Shown here one piece after another: positions 16,137 to 24,959 of a stretch of 64,000 nucleotides of DNA (positions are counted from its first letter, which is position 1; each line of letters opens with the position of its first letter). Below the pieces are notes generated by a model. The model searched no databases. It worked only from the letters and a program-made list of their open reading frames with translations, and was not told the origin of the DNA. Origin of the DNA: Clostridium akagii DSM 12554 (GTDB taxonomy: Bacteria > Bacillota > Clostridia > Clostridiales > Clostridiaceae); NCBI RefSeq assembly GCF_000686725.1, contig NZ_KK366009.1:78518-142517 (forward strand), in the 5' to 3' direction. The position numbers and the translations under genes were made by a program.

Positions 16137-16901
16137 CTAAATTACATTTACATCGTATTGATTAAGCAAAGTCACTATAGTATTATTGGGATCAGTTTCC
16201 GTAATAATACTATTAAAGTCTGTTATATTTGAAAAAATGAAGATTCCATCTAGATTGAATCTCTCATTTGGTGCCATTAGATATAATTCTTTAGATATAC
16301 TCATAATTGCTTTTTTAGTACCTGCATCCTCAGACATACTGGTACTAATACTTCCAGATATAAGATCTATTCCACTACATCCTATAAAAGATTTATTACA
16401 ACGATAAAGTTTAATTTGTTCAATAGAATGAAAACCCACATTCCCGCCTACATAAGCATTATAATCTCCTCCTATAAAGATAACATGCAATTTTAAATCT
16501 GAATGAATCATTGATGATATTTCAACCATATTTGTAATTAAGGTAATATTTTTACCATTTTGTATAAGTAACTTTGCAAGGAAATAGGAAATACTTGATG
16601 CATCTAAAAAGATTGTATCATCATCTCTGACTAGTTCGTAGGCTTTTTTTGCTATGATTTCTTTCAAGTCTGTATCTTTTTCAATTCGATTAAATAAAGC
16701 TTCAGCATTTACTATAGTACGTTTTAGGATAATAGCGCCACCATAAGTACGTTGTAATAGGTTATTTTTCTCCAAAACATGAAGATCTTTTCGAATCATA
16801 CTTTCACTTACTTGAAATTGTACACTTAAATTTTTTACTAACACTTTTCCGTCCTTTTCTAATAAATCCAAAATATGCGTGTGCCTTTCTTCCATAAACA
16901 T
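16137..16901 (-). CDS. DeoR family transcriptional regulator
   Basis: I chose ATG 16901, placed 5 bases after GGAGG on the minus strand; an upstream TTG overlaps that site. The ~254-residue product has the DeoR HTH (ILDLLEKDGKVLVKNLSVQFQVSESMIRKDLHVLE) with the wing RTYGGA, and the DeoR sensor domain (IFLDASSISYFLAK, ITLITNMVEI, HVIFIGGDY, KSFIGCSG). DeoR repressors respond to sugar phosphates. It is divergent from a HAD phosphatase and an HTH-less DeoR protein. Inverted copies of a 12-base motif lie in the shared spacer, so it probably controls both directions. Confidence 0.85.
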   Translation of the reverse strand: MFMEERHTHILDLLEKDGKVLVKNLSVQFQVSESMIRKDLHVLEKNNLLQRTYGGAIILKRTIVNAEALFNRIEKDTDLKEIIAKKAYELVRDDDTIFLDASSISYFLAKLLIQNGKNITLITNMVEISSMIHSDLKLHVIFIGGDYNAYVGGNVGFHSIEQIKLYRCNKSFIGCSGIDLISGSISTSMSEDAGTKKAIMSISKELYLMAPNERFNLDGIFIFSNITDFNSIITETDPNNTIVTLLNQYDVNVI

Positions 16902-16920
16902 AACTTCCTCCAAATCTCAC

Positions 16921-17035
16921 TTTATTCTCATTTACTTCTATTCTAACAATTATAATATGAAAATGCAATTAAATCAATTGACAATAAGCAATAAACGGAA
17001 TAAAATGATATCAAACAGTAGCGAATGAGAATGAA
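16921..17035. promoter_or_regulatory. Divergent promoters with a repeated putative DeoR operator
   Basis: Plus strand: TTGACA (16978-16983), 17-base spacer, TAAAAT (17001-17006), leading to the HAD gene. Minus strand: TTGATT, 17 bases, TATAAT, leading to the DeoR gene. The motif AATGAGAAT(A/G)AA occurs inverted at 16921-16932 (minus strand) and at 17024-17035 (plus strand), each downstream of one of the promoters, with one difference. This placement suits repression of both genes by the DeoR protein. Confidence 0.6.
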
Positions 17036-17060
17036 TTAATATTGAGGGGGAGCAAAAATT

Positions 17061-17846
17061 ATGAAAAAGGCAGTATTTTTTGATATAGATGGAACAATAA
17101 TAGACTGTTTAAATGGATTGACAGATATGACCCATAGAGTAAAAAAGGCTATAGGTGCGCTAAAAACAAACGGGGATTATGTTTTTATTGCAACAGGTAG
17201 ACCGTATGCTTTTCTAAATGAAGCTATACGTAATTTTGGGTTTGATGGTTTTATATTTACTAATGGCGCCTATGTAAAAGTAAATGAAAAATGCATATAT
17301 AAAGAATCTATTAAAAAGGATTTTATAAAAGAGATTACATACAATTTTGAACAGCTTAATATTCAATATATATTACAGGGTGAAAAATATTCATATATTA
17401 AGGATGAATATAAAAGATTACATTCATTCTATGATTCTTATAGCATATCTAAAAAATATTTAAAAGGTAATTATAACCTTGAAAATATAGACACATATAA
17501 AATAGAAATGTTATGTAATGATAGAAAAGGAATAGATTATTGTGTATCATTAGGGAATGGGGGTATTTACCATACTTACAATATGGAAGAAAAATCTTTC
17601 GAATTATGTTCAAAGGCAAACACAAAAGCTTCAGGAATATTAAAAATACTGGAGCGCTTAAACATTCCAATAGAAAATAGCTATGCATTTGGTGATGGAA
17701 AAAATGATATCGAGATGTTATCCATAGTAGGATGTGGAATAGCTATGGGAAATGCAGATGATTTTGTTAAAAGTTACGCGACCAAGGTTACAGGCTCTGT
17801 ACAGAATGATGGAGTAGCTTTAGAAATAGAAAAATTTATTTTATAA
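17061..17846 (+). CDS. HAD superfamily Cof-type phosphatase
   Basis: ATG 17061 follows GAGGGGGAG. The 261-residue protein shows the HAD motifs in order: FFDIDGTIID with nucleophile Asp8 and acid Asp10, IATGRP (motif II Thr), Lys in the KANTKASGILK region (motif III), and FGDGKNDIEML (motif IV). The Cof/type IIB cap lies between motifs II and III. Relatives dephosphorylate sugar phosphates, FMN or PLP. With DeoR proteins on both sides, a sugar phosphate or polyol phosphate is the likely substrate, but that is inference. Confidence 0.9.
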   Translation: MKKAVFFDIDGTIIDCLNGLTDMTHRVKKAIGALKTNGDYVFIATGRPYAFLNEAIRNFGFDGFIFTNGAYVKVNEKCIYKESIKKDFIKEITYNFEQLNIQYILQGEKYSYIKDEYKRLHSFYDSYSISKKYLKGNYNLENIDTYKIEMLCNDRKGIDYCVSLGNGGIYHTYNMEEKSFELCSKANTKASGILKILERLNIPIENSYAFGDGKNDIEMLSIVGCGIAMGNADDFVKSYATKVTGSVQNDGVALEIEKFIL

Positions 17847-17877
17847 TTATATTATAATTTTAAGTGGGGTGAACATA

Positions 17878-18519
17878 TTGGTTAAACCTTTAAGTTTAGA
17901 AAAAGATAATATTATTAATAAAGGTCATGGTAGTGCTATTATAGCCACTAATTATTTAGAGTCTTACTTTGATGATAAATTGTTGAAAAATATAGAGGTA
18001 AAATTTAGAATTGCTCAAAAGGCAGCCCAAATGATACCAGAAAAAGCTGTTGTTATTTTAGATTCTGGAACTACGGTTCTACAAATTGCTAAGTTATTGA
18101 ATCTTAAAAGTGATTTAGTAATTATTACAACCTCATTAATTGTAGCACAAGCTTTAGAGAACACTAAAAACCAACTTCTTGTAACTGGTGGGGAATTACG
18201 AAAAAAGAGTATGTCATTTGTTGGCTATTGGGCAACTAATGCTATTGAAAGTATACAGGCTGATATAGCATTTATAGGTTGTGATGGATTTCGTTCAGAT
18301 GGTCCTTGCGCACGATCTTATAGAGAACTTGAAGTTAAACAGAGGATTATCACGAATTCTAAAAAAGTTGTTCTAGTAACTGATAGTTCCAAATTGAATA
18401 TAGATGGTCTCTATAGGTTTGCGTCTTTCGATCAAATTGATCATTTAATAACTGACACAAATATTAAAGAACAACAATTTGAATTGATTTCATCAAATAT
18501 TGAAATCATTAGGGTATAA
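17878..18519 (+). CDS. DeoR sensor domain protein lacking the DNA-binding domain
   Basis: The start is TTG 17878 after GGGGTGA, or GTG 17869. About 213 residues cover the complete DeoR effector domain: FRIAQKAAQMI, VVILDSGTTVLQIAKLL, LLVTGGELRKKSMSFVG, DIAFIGCDGF and VVLVTDSSKLN. The N-terminal winged HTH of about 50 residues is absent; only the segment just after the wing (KGHGSAII) remains. The 31 bases to the HAD gene leave no room for it. It may be a truncated regulator, or a free sensor and isomerase-like domain that forms mixed oligomers with the full-length DeoR at 16137. The domain shares the fold of ribose-5-phosphate isomerase. Confidence 0.75.
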   Translation: MVKPLSLEKDNIINKGHGSAIIATNYLESYFDDKLLKNIEVKFRIAQKAAQMIPEKAVVILDSGTTVLQIAKLLNLKSDLVIITTSLIVAQALENTKNQLLVTGGELRKKSMSFVGYWATNAIESIQADIAFIGCDGFRSDGPCARSYRELEVKQRIITNSKKVVLVTDSSKLNIDGLYRFASFDQIDHLITDTNIKEQQFELISSNIEIIRV

Positions 18520-18668
18520 TATTTTCGATTTTAAAGGCTCACATTCGACTTTAAAGTTAAATACATCATCTATGATGTAAATATAAGCTAGATATTTAGC
18601 AAATGTCTGCTATAATAAAGAAAAGATATAAATCAAATGGATTACTGGAATTTGGGAGGACAAAAAAT

Positions 18669-18935
18669 ATGATTAGCTTAATTAACATGATTTTTAATGT
18701 GCTTTATTATGCAATAATATTAGAAGTGGTTTTATCTTGGGTTTATGCTAACCGTACAAATCAATATATAGAATTATTACACAAAGTTACTAATCCCTTT
18801 CTCCTACCTGGTAGAAAGATTCAGGAAAGATTTTTTACTAATATGATGATTGATTTTTCACCATTAATAGCAATTTTTATTATAACGCTATTAAAAAGGA
18901 TTGTGTTTGGTATATTGGTAGTACTGGGTATATAA
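18669..18935 (+). CDS. YggT family membrane protein
   Basis: I chose ATG 18669, preceded by GGGAGGA; earlier in-frame starts lack a site. The 88-residue product has two hydrophobic helices, the first reading MIFNVLYYAIILEVVLSWV and the second at the C-terminus, around the conserved NPFLLPGRKI. This is the YggT/YlmG pattern. Members are linked to osmotic tolerance and cell-envelope or division protein organisation; in Gram-positives ylmG usually sits in the division cluster, whereas this copy stands alone. Confidence 0.85.
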   Translation: MISLINMIFNVLYYAIILEVVLSWVYANRTNQYIELLHKVTNPFLLPGRKIQERFFTNMMIDFSPLIAIFIITLLKRIVFGILVVLGI

Positions 18936-19033
18936 GGCATATTCAAAAAAATAATTGGTTTAATGACTACAAAGTAGTGATTAACAGTTAATTAGTGTCA
19001 GCCCATCTTTAAAATTAAATATTAAAATATCTA

Positions 19034-19075
19034 AAATTCGCAATAAAGCCATCAATGGATTTATTGCGAATTTTT
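19034..19075 (+). terminator. Intrinsic terminator after the YggT gene
   Basis: A perfect stem of about 12 bp, ATTCGCAATAAA with TTTATTGCGAAT, closes a 12-base loop and is followed by TTTT. The remaining bases of 18936-19259 show no gene; they hold the leader of the glucosidase gene. Confidence 0.85.
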
Positions 19076-19259
19076 ATGTGTATGTGTATTAATTCCAAGT
19101 TTTCCAATAGAGATATATTATTTCATAACTTTCCGCTGTGATATGGTTTACATAGTAGAGGATAAAGATTAAGATTAATACAAGTCATATAGAATCATGA
19201 ATTTAAAATAATGGCATACATACTTATGCTTAAATAAATTAGATGGAGGGGAAATAAAA

Positions 19260-20936
19260 ATGAAAAAAACTTGGTGGAAAGAGGGAGTAGTATATCAAAT
19301 TTATCCAAGGAGTTTTAAGGATTCTAGCGGAGATGGAGTAGGGGATTTAAAGGGTATAATTGAAAAATTAGATTACTTAAAGGAGTTAGGTGTTAATATT
19401 ATATGGTTATCTCCAATTTATCAATCGCCAAACGATGATAATGGTTATGATATTAGTAATTACAGACGAGTTATGAAAGAATTTGGAACAGAAGAGGATT
19501 TTAATGAATTATTGAAAGAGATGCATACAAGAGGACTTAAATTAATAATGGATTTGGTAGTAAATCATACTTCAGATGAGCATGAATGGTTTGCTAAGAG
19601 TAGAAAATCTAAGGACAATCCTTATAGAGATTATTATATATGGAAAGATGGAAAAGGTGAAAATCTTCCGAATAATTGGGAATCTTTTTTCAGTGGTTCA
19701 TCTTGGGAGTTTGATGAGAAAACAAAGCAGTATTATCTGCATTTGTTTTCAAAAAAACAGCCGGATCTAAATTGGGAAAATGTAAAAGTGAGAAATGAAG
19801 TATATGATATGATGAAATTTTGGCTGGACAAAGGAATAGATGGTTATAGGATGGATGTTATTAATTTTATTTCAAAGGTACCAGAACTTCCAGATGGTGA
19901 AAAAGCAGAAAAAGATCTTTACGGCAATAGTTTTCCATTTACAGCTAATGGACCAAGAGTACATGAGTATCTGCAAGAGATGAACAGAAAAGTTTTAAGT
20001 AAATATGATATTATGACTGTAGGGGAAACACCAGGTATTACCCCTGAAATTGCACAACTTTATGTGAATGAAGATAGAAATGAATTAAATATGTTATTTC
20101 AATTTGAACTTATGGACATAGATTCTGGAGATGGCGGTAAATGGGACGTTACTGCTTGGAAGCTAACTACCTTCAAAAACATAATGTATAAATGGTATGA
20201 TGCACTAAAAGACAAGGGGTGGAATTCATTATTTTTAAATAATCATGATCAGCCAAGATTAGTTTCACGGTTCGGTAATGATGGAGAATATAGAACTCAG
20301 TCTGCAAAGATGCTTGCAACATTTATTCATACATGGCAGGGAACTCCATATATATATCAAGGTGAAGAAATAGCCATGACCAATGTTAAATTTAAAAATG
20401 TTGATGATTACAAGGATATAGAAATTCAAAATATGTTTAAAGAAAAATCACAGCAGGGAGTACCTAAAGATGTATTACTAAAGTCAATTTATGCAAAAGG
20501 AAGAGATAATGCTAGAACGCCAGTGCAATGGGATAATTCTATAAATGCAGGCTTTTCAAAAGCTACGCCATGGATAAAGGTGAATTCTAATTATAGTGAG
20601 ATAAATGTGGCAAGTGCGTTAGAAGATAAAAATTCGGTATTTTACTACTATCAAAAATTGATTAAACTTAGAAAAGAACATGAGGTAATAGTTTATGGGG
20701 ATATAGACATTTTGCTTTTAGACCATGAGAGTATATTTGCATATACAAGAAGCTATAATGATGAGAAATTATTAGTTGTACTTAATTTTTATGAGGCTGA
20801 GATTGAATTTAAATTAGAGAAAAATTTGGAGTATGAAAAAGCAGAATTATTAATAAGTAATTACCAGGTTAAAGATCACGAGTTTTGTGATTTTTTATTA
20901 AGACCATACGAGGCTAGGGTATACTTATTAAAGTAA
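19260..20936 (+). CDS. Oligo-1,6-glucosidase / alpha-glucosidase (GH13)
   Basis: The 558-residue enzyme is a full-length GH13 subfamily 31 member. It hydrolyses terminal alpha-glucosidic bonds of short oligosaccharides in the cytoplasm; no signal peptide is present. The catalytic triad is visible as nucleophile Asp199 (GYRMDVINF), acid Glu256 (TVGETPG) and Asp330 (NNHDQPR). The residue after the nucleophile is Val200. In Bacillus oligo-1,6-glucosidase and yeast isomaltase Val at this position favours alpha-1,6 linkages, while alpha-1,4 specific enzymes carry Ala or Thr. Isomaltose-type sugars are thus the likely substrates; trehalose 6-phosphate hydrolase is the main alternative. The gene is monocistronic, with GGAGGGG upstream and no sugar transporter nearby. 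Confidence 0.9.
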   Translation: MKKTWWKEGVVYQIYPRSFKDSSGDGVGDLKGIIEKLDYLKELGVNIIWLSPIYQSPNDDNGYDISNYRRVMKEFGTEEDFNELLKEMHTRGLKLIMDLVVNHTSDEHEWFAKSRKSKDNPYRDYYIWKDGKGENLPNNWESFFSGSSWEFDEKTKQYYLHLFSKKQPDLNWENVKVRNEVYDMMKFWLDKGIDGYRMDVINFISKVPELPDGEKAEKDLYGNSFPFTANGPRVHEYLQEMNRKVLSKYDIMTVGETPGITPEIAQLYVNEDRNELNMLFQFELMDIDSGDGGKWDVTAWKLTTFKNIMYKWYDALKDKGWNSLFLNNHDQPRLVSRFGNDGEYRTQSAKMLATFIHTWQGTPYIYQGEEIAMTNVKFKNVDDYKDIEIQNMFKEKSQQGVPKDVLLKSIYAKGRDNARTPVQWDNSINAGFSKATPWIKVNSNYSEINVASALEDKNSVFYYYQKLIKLRKEHEVIVYGDIDILLLDHESIFAYTRSYNDEKLLVVLNFYEAEIEFKLEKNLEYEKAELLISNYQVKDHEFCDFLLRPYEARVYLLK

Positions 20937-21082
20937 TAATTCTATGTACTTAAAAATAATAAAGATAAAAATATGATATAAATCTAAAAAGTGGTATGAT
21001 TATTGTATTGATTAACATTAAAGAAGCATAAAATTTTATTAGTGATAAAGATAGTATCACTTAAAAATGGGAGGGAAACATT

Positions 21083-21595
21083 ATGACATTAAAAGAAATA
21101 AAAGTAGCAGATTTAAATTTAAATCCTTTTACAACAATTAGAAAAGAATGGTTAGTAGTAGCCGCAGGAAATAAAGAAAAGGTCAATGCCATGACTGCTA
21201 GTTGGGGAGGACTCGGAATAATATGGAACAAAAATGTAGCTACTATTTACATTAGACCACAACGTTATACAAAAGAATTTATAGATAGAGAAGATACATT
21301 TTCACTAACAGTATATGATGAAAAATATCGAGCAGCTCTTAATCTACTTGGAAGTGTATCAGGAAGAGATGAGGATAAAATAAAAGAGAGTAAGCTTACG
21401 GTGGAATTTCAGGAGAACACTCCATATTTTGAAGAGGCTAAAGTTGTGCTAATATGCAGAAAGCTTTATCATACAGAGCTAAAACCAGAAAACTTTGATG
21501 TTCATGCACTTATTGATCAAAGCTATACAGACAACGATTATCATACTATGTATATAGCTGAAATTATAAAAGCATACGTGAAAAGCGAAAAGTAA
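21083..21595 (+). CDS. Flavin reductase-like (flavoredoxin family) FMN-binding protein
   Basis: ATG 21083 follows GGGAGG. The 170-residue protein is a split-barrel flavin-binding protein: NAMTASWGGLGIIWNKNVATIYIRPQRYT is typical of the flavin reductase-like family, where NAMTAS and RPxRYT contact FMN. Such proteins in anaerobes act as flavoredoxins or flavin-dependent oxidoreductases. Partner unknown. It ends at a strong terminator just before the mgsA gene. Confidence 0.85.
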   Translation: MTLKEIKVADLNLNPFTTIRKEWLVVAAGNKEKVNAMTASWGGLGIIWNKNVATIYIRPQRYTKEFIDREDTFSLTVYDEKYRAALNLLGSVSGRDEDKIKESKLTVEFQENTPYFEEAKVVLICRKLYHTELKPENFDVHALIDQSYTDNDYHTMYIAEIIKAYVKSEK

Positions 21596-21632
21596 TAATC
21601 ATTTGGTTTATGTTTTGAATAATAAAATAAGG

Positions 21633-21680
21633 GAAAGTACATAGATTTTATTACAAAAAATCTATGTACTTTCTATTTCA
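21633..21680 (+). terminator. Strong intrinsic terminator
   Basis: A 17-bp stem, GAAAGTACATAGATTTT with its complement at about 21657-21673, closes a short loop and is followed by a T-rich tract. It separates the flavin reductase gene from the AAA+ ATPase gene. Confidence 0.85.
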
Positions 21681-21695
21681 ATAGAAGGTGTTAGA

Positions 21696-23021
21696 ATGGA
21701 TTTTATGCAAAACTCAATGTTTGATAAATTAGCTTATAAATCTCCTTTGGCAGATAGAGTGCGTCCGAGGAGCTTAGATGAATATGTTGGTCAAGAAGAA
21801 ATTTTAGGTAAAGGTAAGTTACTTAGAAATTTAATTGAAACGGATACTCTTACCTCAATGATTTTTTGGGGACCACCAGGTGTTGGTAAAACTACTTTAG
21901 CCTTTATTATTGCGAAAATTACTCGTGCAGAATTTATAACATTTAGTGCTGTAGCTTCAGGAATAAAGGAAATAAAGGAAGTTATGGTGAAAGCAGAAAC
22001 AAGTAAGCACTTGGGAATAAGAACCCTTCTTTTTGTGGATGAGCTCCACCGTTTCAATAAATCACAACAGGATGTTTTTCTGCCTTATGTGGAAAAAGGA
22101 AGTATCATTTTAATAGGTGCTACTACAGAAAATCCATCCTTTGAGGTCAATTCTGCACTTTTATCGCGTTCAAAGGTATTTGTATTAAAAGCTTTGAATG
22201 TTGAAGATATTGTAAAACTTTTAAAAAATGTATTTTCAGATGAAAGAGGTTATAAAGGATTACCTATAAGTATTGATATTTCATTGCTTAAAATGATAGC
22301 AAAATTCTCTAGTGGTGATGCAAGAACTGCACTTAATGTATTGGAGCTAGCTGTTACTACAACACCAATGATCGCAGGAAAAATCAATATACAAAAAGAA
22401 ATAATCGAAGAATGTTTTAATAAAAAAGTTCTACTATATGATAAAAAAGGTGAAGAACACTATAATATTATTTCAGCCCTCCATAAATCAATGAGAAATA
22501 GTGACCCTGATGCTTCAGTTTATTGGTTAGCAAGAATGTTAGAGGGTGGCGAGGATCCACTTTATGTAGCAAGAAGATTAATACGTTTCGCATCTGAAGA
22601 TGTTGGAATTGCTGATCCTGTAGCATTACAAATAACAATAGCTGCCTATGAAGCTTCTCACTATATAGGAATGCCTGAATGCACGGTGAATCTTACTCAA
22701 GCAGTCATATATCTTGCCATGGCTCCGAAATCAAATTCACTTTACATTGCGTATGAAAGAGCAAAACATGATGTGCAAAACACTGTTTCTGAAGGAGTAC
22801 CCTTACATTTAAGAAATGCGTCAACAAGCCTTATGGCTGATATTGGTTATGGCAAAGGTTATGAGTATGCCCATAATGCAGATGAAAAACTAACAAATAT
22901 GCAGTGTCTACCGGACAATCTTAAGGATAAACATTACTACATTCCAACTGATCAAGGTTATGAAAAAGATGTTTCTCAAAAATTACAATATATTAAAAAA
23001 GTAAAAGAGAGTTTGAAATGA
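21696..23021 (+). CDS. rarA: AAA+ ATPase MgsA/RarA (replication-associated recombination protein A)
   Basis: The 441-residue protein is full length. Features in order: PLADRVRPRSLDEYVGQEE, the N-terminal box of the clamp-loader-like family; Walker A GPPGVGKT (59-66); Walker B LLFVDELHR (Asp115, Glu116); sensor 1 GATTENPSFEVN; Arg finger segment LLSRSKVF; and the C-terminal MgsA tetramerisation domain (HKSMRNSDPDASVYWLARML, later GVPLHLRNA). RarA acts at stalled replication forks and interacts with SSB. The gene stands alone; the B. subtilis name is yrvN. Confidence 0.93.
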   Translation: MDFMQNSMFDKLAYKSPLADRVRPRSLDEYVGQEEILGKGKLLRNLIETDTLTSMIFWGPPGVGKTTLAFIIAKITRAEFITFSAVASGIKEIKEVMVKAETSKHLGIRTLLFVDELHRFNKSQQDVFLPYVEKGSIILIGATTENPSFEVNSALLSRSKVFVLKALNVEDIVKLLKNVFSDERGYKGLPISIDISLLKMIAKFSSGDARTALNVLELAVTTTPMIAGKINIQKEIIEECFNKKVLLYDKKGEEHYNIISALHKSMRNSDPDASVYWLARMLEGGEDPLYVARRLIRFASEDVGIADPVALQITIAAYEASHYIGMPECTVNLTQAVIYLAMAPKSNSLYIAYERAKHDVQNTVSEGVPLHLRNASTSLMADIGYGKGYEYAHNADEKLTNMQCLPDNLKDKHYYIPTDQGYEKDVSQKLQYIKKVKESLK

Positions 23022-23034
23022 ACGTTTGAAATAA

Positions 23035-23145
23035 AGAATTAACAAAGAAGCTTTGGTGGGATTAAGTGATGATAATACACAAGTATTATACGATGCCCTT
23101 AGGAAAATTATAAGCAATTTATCCCATGGATACGCCCCTGAATAA
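23035..23145 (+). pseudogene. C-terminal remnant, possibly of a MarR-type regulator
   Basis: About 36 codons lie between stop codons, with EALVGLSDDNTQVLYDALRK then IISNL. This resembles the last dimerisation helix of MarR-family regulators, which often read 'L.GLS.EE...L...L.K...NL'. No start and no N-terminal domain remain; the sequence directly follows rarA. Call is tentative. Confidence 0.4.
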
Positions 23146-23202
23146 AGAGTTCTAACCATCAAAGATGCCAAGAACTCAGTTTATCAAAGGAGGAGATAAC
23201 AC

Positions 23203-23577
23203 ATGACTTGGAAACAAGAAATATTTAGAGCGCTTTTGCTAGCATTTGGTGCAGGACAAATCATAACAAATGTACAATACTTGATTAAAAAAAATGGAAT
23301 AACCCTAGCAAGGAAGCAACATCAGGAGTTACCTCATAATGCTACGGATAAAGAAATGATGATTAAAGTTATTTGTATGCTGTTAGTTGGTATTATGTTT
23401 TTTGTGGTTGGTTTAATTTCATATGTGACTCATAGATACTTCGATTTAGTAATGCTAAGTTCATTAATTATATTTTCAATATATGGAATTGGAGAAGCAG
23501 CATTTTATAGATATTGGAAAACAATTGGATTTGCAGCAACAACTATAGTTTTATTAGGTATTTATATATTTACCTGA
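23203..23577 (+). CDS. Small membrane protein with three to four helices
   Basis: AAAGGAGGAG precedes ATG 23203. The 124-residue product has hydrophobic segments at about residues 6-23 (weak), 54-73, 79-100 and 105-123, with a polar loop containing ITLARKQHQELP. I recognise no family. It lies downstream of a possible MarR remnant and ends near a terminator at 23630. Confidence 0.6.
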   Translation: MTWKQEIFRALLLAFGAGQIITNVQYLIKKNGITLARKQHQELPHNATDKEMMIKVICMLLVGIMFFVVGLISYVTHRYFDLVMLSSLIIFSIYGIGEAAFYRYWKTIGFAATTIVLLGIYIFT

Positions 23578-23629
23578 AGCGCGTAGAAATCATATTATTA
23601 TAAGAATTATAAGCCTATTATGGAAATTT

Positions 23630-23668
23630 AAAGCATGATGATATATAATATCGGTATGCTTTATTTTT
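23630..23668 (+). terminator. Intrinsic terminator
   Basis: AAAGCAT (23630-23636) pairs with ATGCTTT (23656-23662), with an inner GATAT/ATATC stem, and is followed by ATTTTTG. Confidence 0.65.
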
Positions 23669-23722
23669 GTGAAGTTAAACTCTAATATAAATTTGATTAA
23701 TTGATTATGGGGGAGATATGTC

Positions 23723-23888
23723 ATGGGGCAAGTAGATATTCTTACAAAGTTAGATGCAATTTCTGTAGTCAAGGAGAACAAAACTAATTGTGGATTATTT
23801 TATATTTGATGAATTTGAAATTCACTTAAATAAAATACCACCAAACTTCAAGCAAGATTGTCATTATCATAAAATAATAGAGAAATAA
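23723..23888 (+). pseudogene. Frameshifted small gene, unrecognised
   Basis: A GGGGGAG site is followed by ATG 23723 and 28 codons (MGQVDILTKLDAISVVKEN...) ending in TGA near 23807. The overlapping frame continues with IFDEFEIHLNKIPPNFKQDC to a TAA at 23888. One missing base would join them into a ~57-residue protein. No family recognised. It lies in the 382-bp gap between the membrane protein and the DeoR gene. Confidence 0.35.
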
Positions 23889-23959
23889 TTAAAAATGACA
23901 AAACGGTTATTTAATTTGCTAGAATTTTTTTTGTAAGGAGGAATGAATAAAATGAATTT

Positions 23960-24730
23960 TTATCCCTCTTTGCTAGCTAATATTAATAAGGTCTTAGATT
24001 TTTTGAAACTATTTATTAAATTTTTGCTTAAAGAAGAGTCTGTGATAATAAAGTCTATTTTATCTAAGGGTGCTATGCTTATCATTACGTCTCGTCCAAA
24101 TTTACTACTGTCAGCTGCTACATAAATTGTTTTTGACCTTTCAATTATCTTTTTTCTTGTAACTACTTCTTGCATATTAAAATCTGAAATACCATTTTCA
24201 GCTGTTATGCCACCAGCACAAATAAAGCTTTTTTGTATGTTAAGCTCTGAGAAGTTGAAGATATAGTCATAGGTTACAACAGAACGTTCTTCCTGTCGTA
24301 TTTTACCTCCGATTATGATTATCTCAAAATCAGTAGTTATTAATTCATTTACTACGGCGATAGAATTAGTTATAATTGTGAGATTTTTTTTGTTTCTAAT
24401 ATATTTTGCAATATGGTATGTGGTGGAACCACTATCAATAAAAATACAATCTCCATCATTGATTAATTCGCTACACTTTTTACCAATCAAATCTTTTTCT
24501 TTTAATTTATGTACCATTCTTTCTTCCATGGCAGGTTCACTTAGTAATGGCTTTTTTAGTTTTGCACCACCATATACCTTTTCTATTTTACCCTGCTTTT
24601 CTAAAATGGATAAGTCTCTTCTTACTGTTTCAATGGATATACTGAATTCTTCCATAAAATCAGATATGGCAATTACATCTTTAATGGATAATAAGTCTAA
24701 AAACTTTTTTTGCCTTTCACTTGGTAACAT
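23960..24730 (-). CDS. DeoR family regulator of the phosphonate locus
   Basis: I chose ATG 24730, preceded on the minus strand by AGGGTGG; a GTG nine bases upstream lies in that site. The ~256-residue protein has the DeoR HTH (FLDLLSIKDVIAISDFMEEFSISIETVRRDL region, wing KVYGGAKL) and sensor domain (IFIDSGSTTYHIAKYI, IIIIGGKIRQEERSVV, FICAGGI, VAADSSKF). It is divergent from the six-gene aminoethylphosphonate operon across 220 bp that contain two nested inverted repeats, so it is very probably its repressor. The natural ligand would be a phosphonate intermediate such as phosphonoacetaldehyde or AEP, which is inference. Confidence 0.85.
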   Translation of the reverse strand: MLPSERQKKFLDLLSIKDVIAISDFMEEFSISIETVRRDLSILEKQGKIEKVYGGAKLKKPLLSEPAMEERMVHKLKEKDLIGKKCSELINDGDCIFIDSGSTTYHIAKYIRNKKNLTIITNSIAVVNELITTDFEIIIIGGKIRQEERSVVTYDYIFNFSELNIQKSFICAGGITAENGISDFNMQEVVTRKKIIERSKTIYVAADSSKFGRDVMISIAPLDKIDFIITDSSLSKNLINSFKKSKTLLILASKEG

Positions 24731-24775
24731 ATAAACCACCCTATTTAATTATGATTTTGTCTAATTTAATATACC

Positions 24776-24830
24776 AATATTATCATAAATGGTGATAATA
24801 TTCAAGCCCATATTGTTAAGGTTTGAATAT
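24776..24830. promoter_or_regulatory. Nested inverted repeats in the phosphonate regulatory region
   Basis: AATATTATCA (24776-24785) and TGATAATATT (24793-24802) are perfect 10-bp arms around 7 bases. Overlapping them, ATATTCAA (24798-24805) and TTGAATAT (24823-24830) are perfect 8-bp arms around 17 bases. Related GGTAATAATATTG follows at about 24835. These are the best operator candidates for the divergent DeoR regulator. They lie 37 bases or more from its start codon and 130 bases from the operon start. Confidence 0.55.
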
Positions 24831-24959
24831 ATATGGTAATAATATTGTCATGATATTGTAAACACATAGCAATGATTTACATACAATTAACCCAATCATA
24901 ATATAAATCCAGGACCTGTGGATTATACTTATGGAGTAGTAAATCAGTGGAGGTGAAAA

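Noticed and set aside
17869..17877. GTG 17869 as start of the HTH-less DeoR protein
   Set aside because: It overlaps the ribosome site GGGGTGA; the TTG at 17878 has better spacing, but the choice does not change the domain content.
23943..24125. ATG preceded by AAGGAGG on the plus strand
   Set aside because: The 60-codon frame runs antisense through the 3' end of the DeoR gene and has no protein-like features; the site is probably chance.
24315..24734. Long open frame on the plus strand opposite the DeoR gene
   Set aside because: It is antisense to a well-supported DeoR gene, has no ribosome site and gives a composition-biased product.
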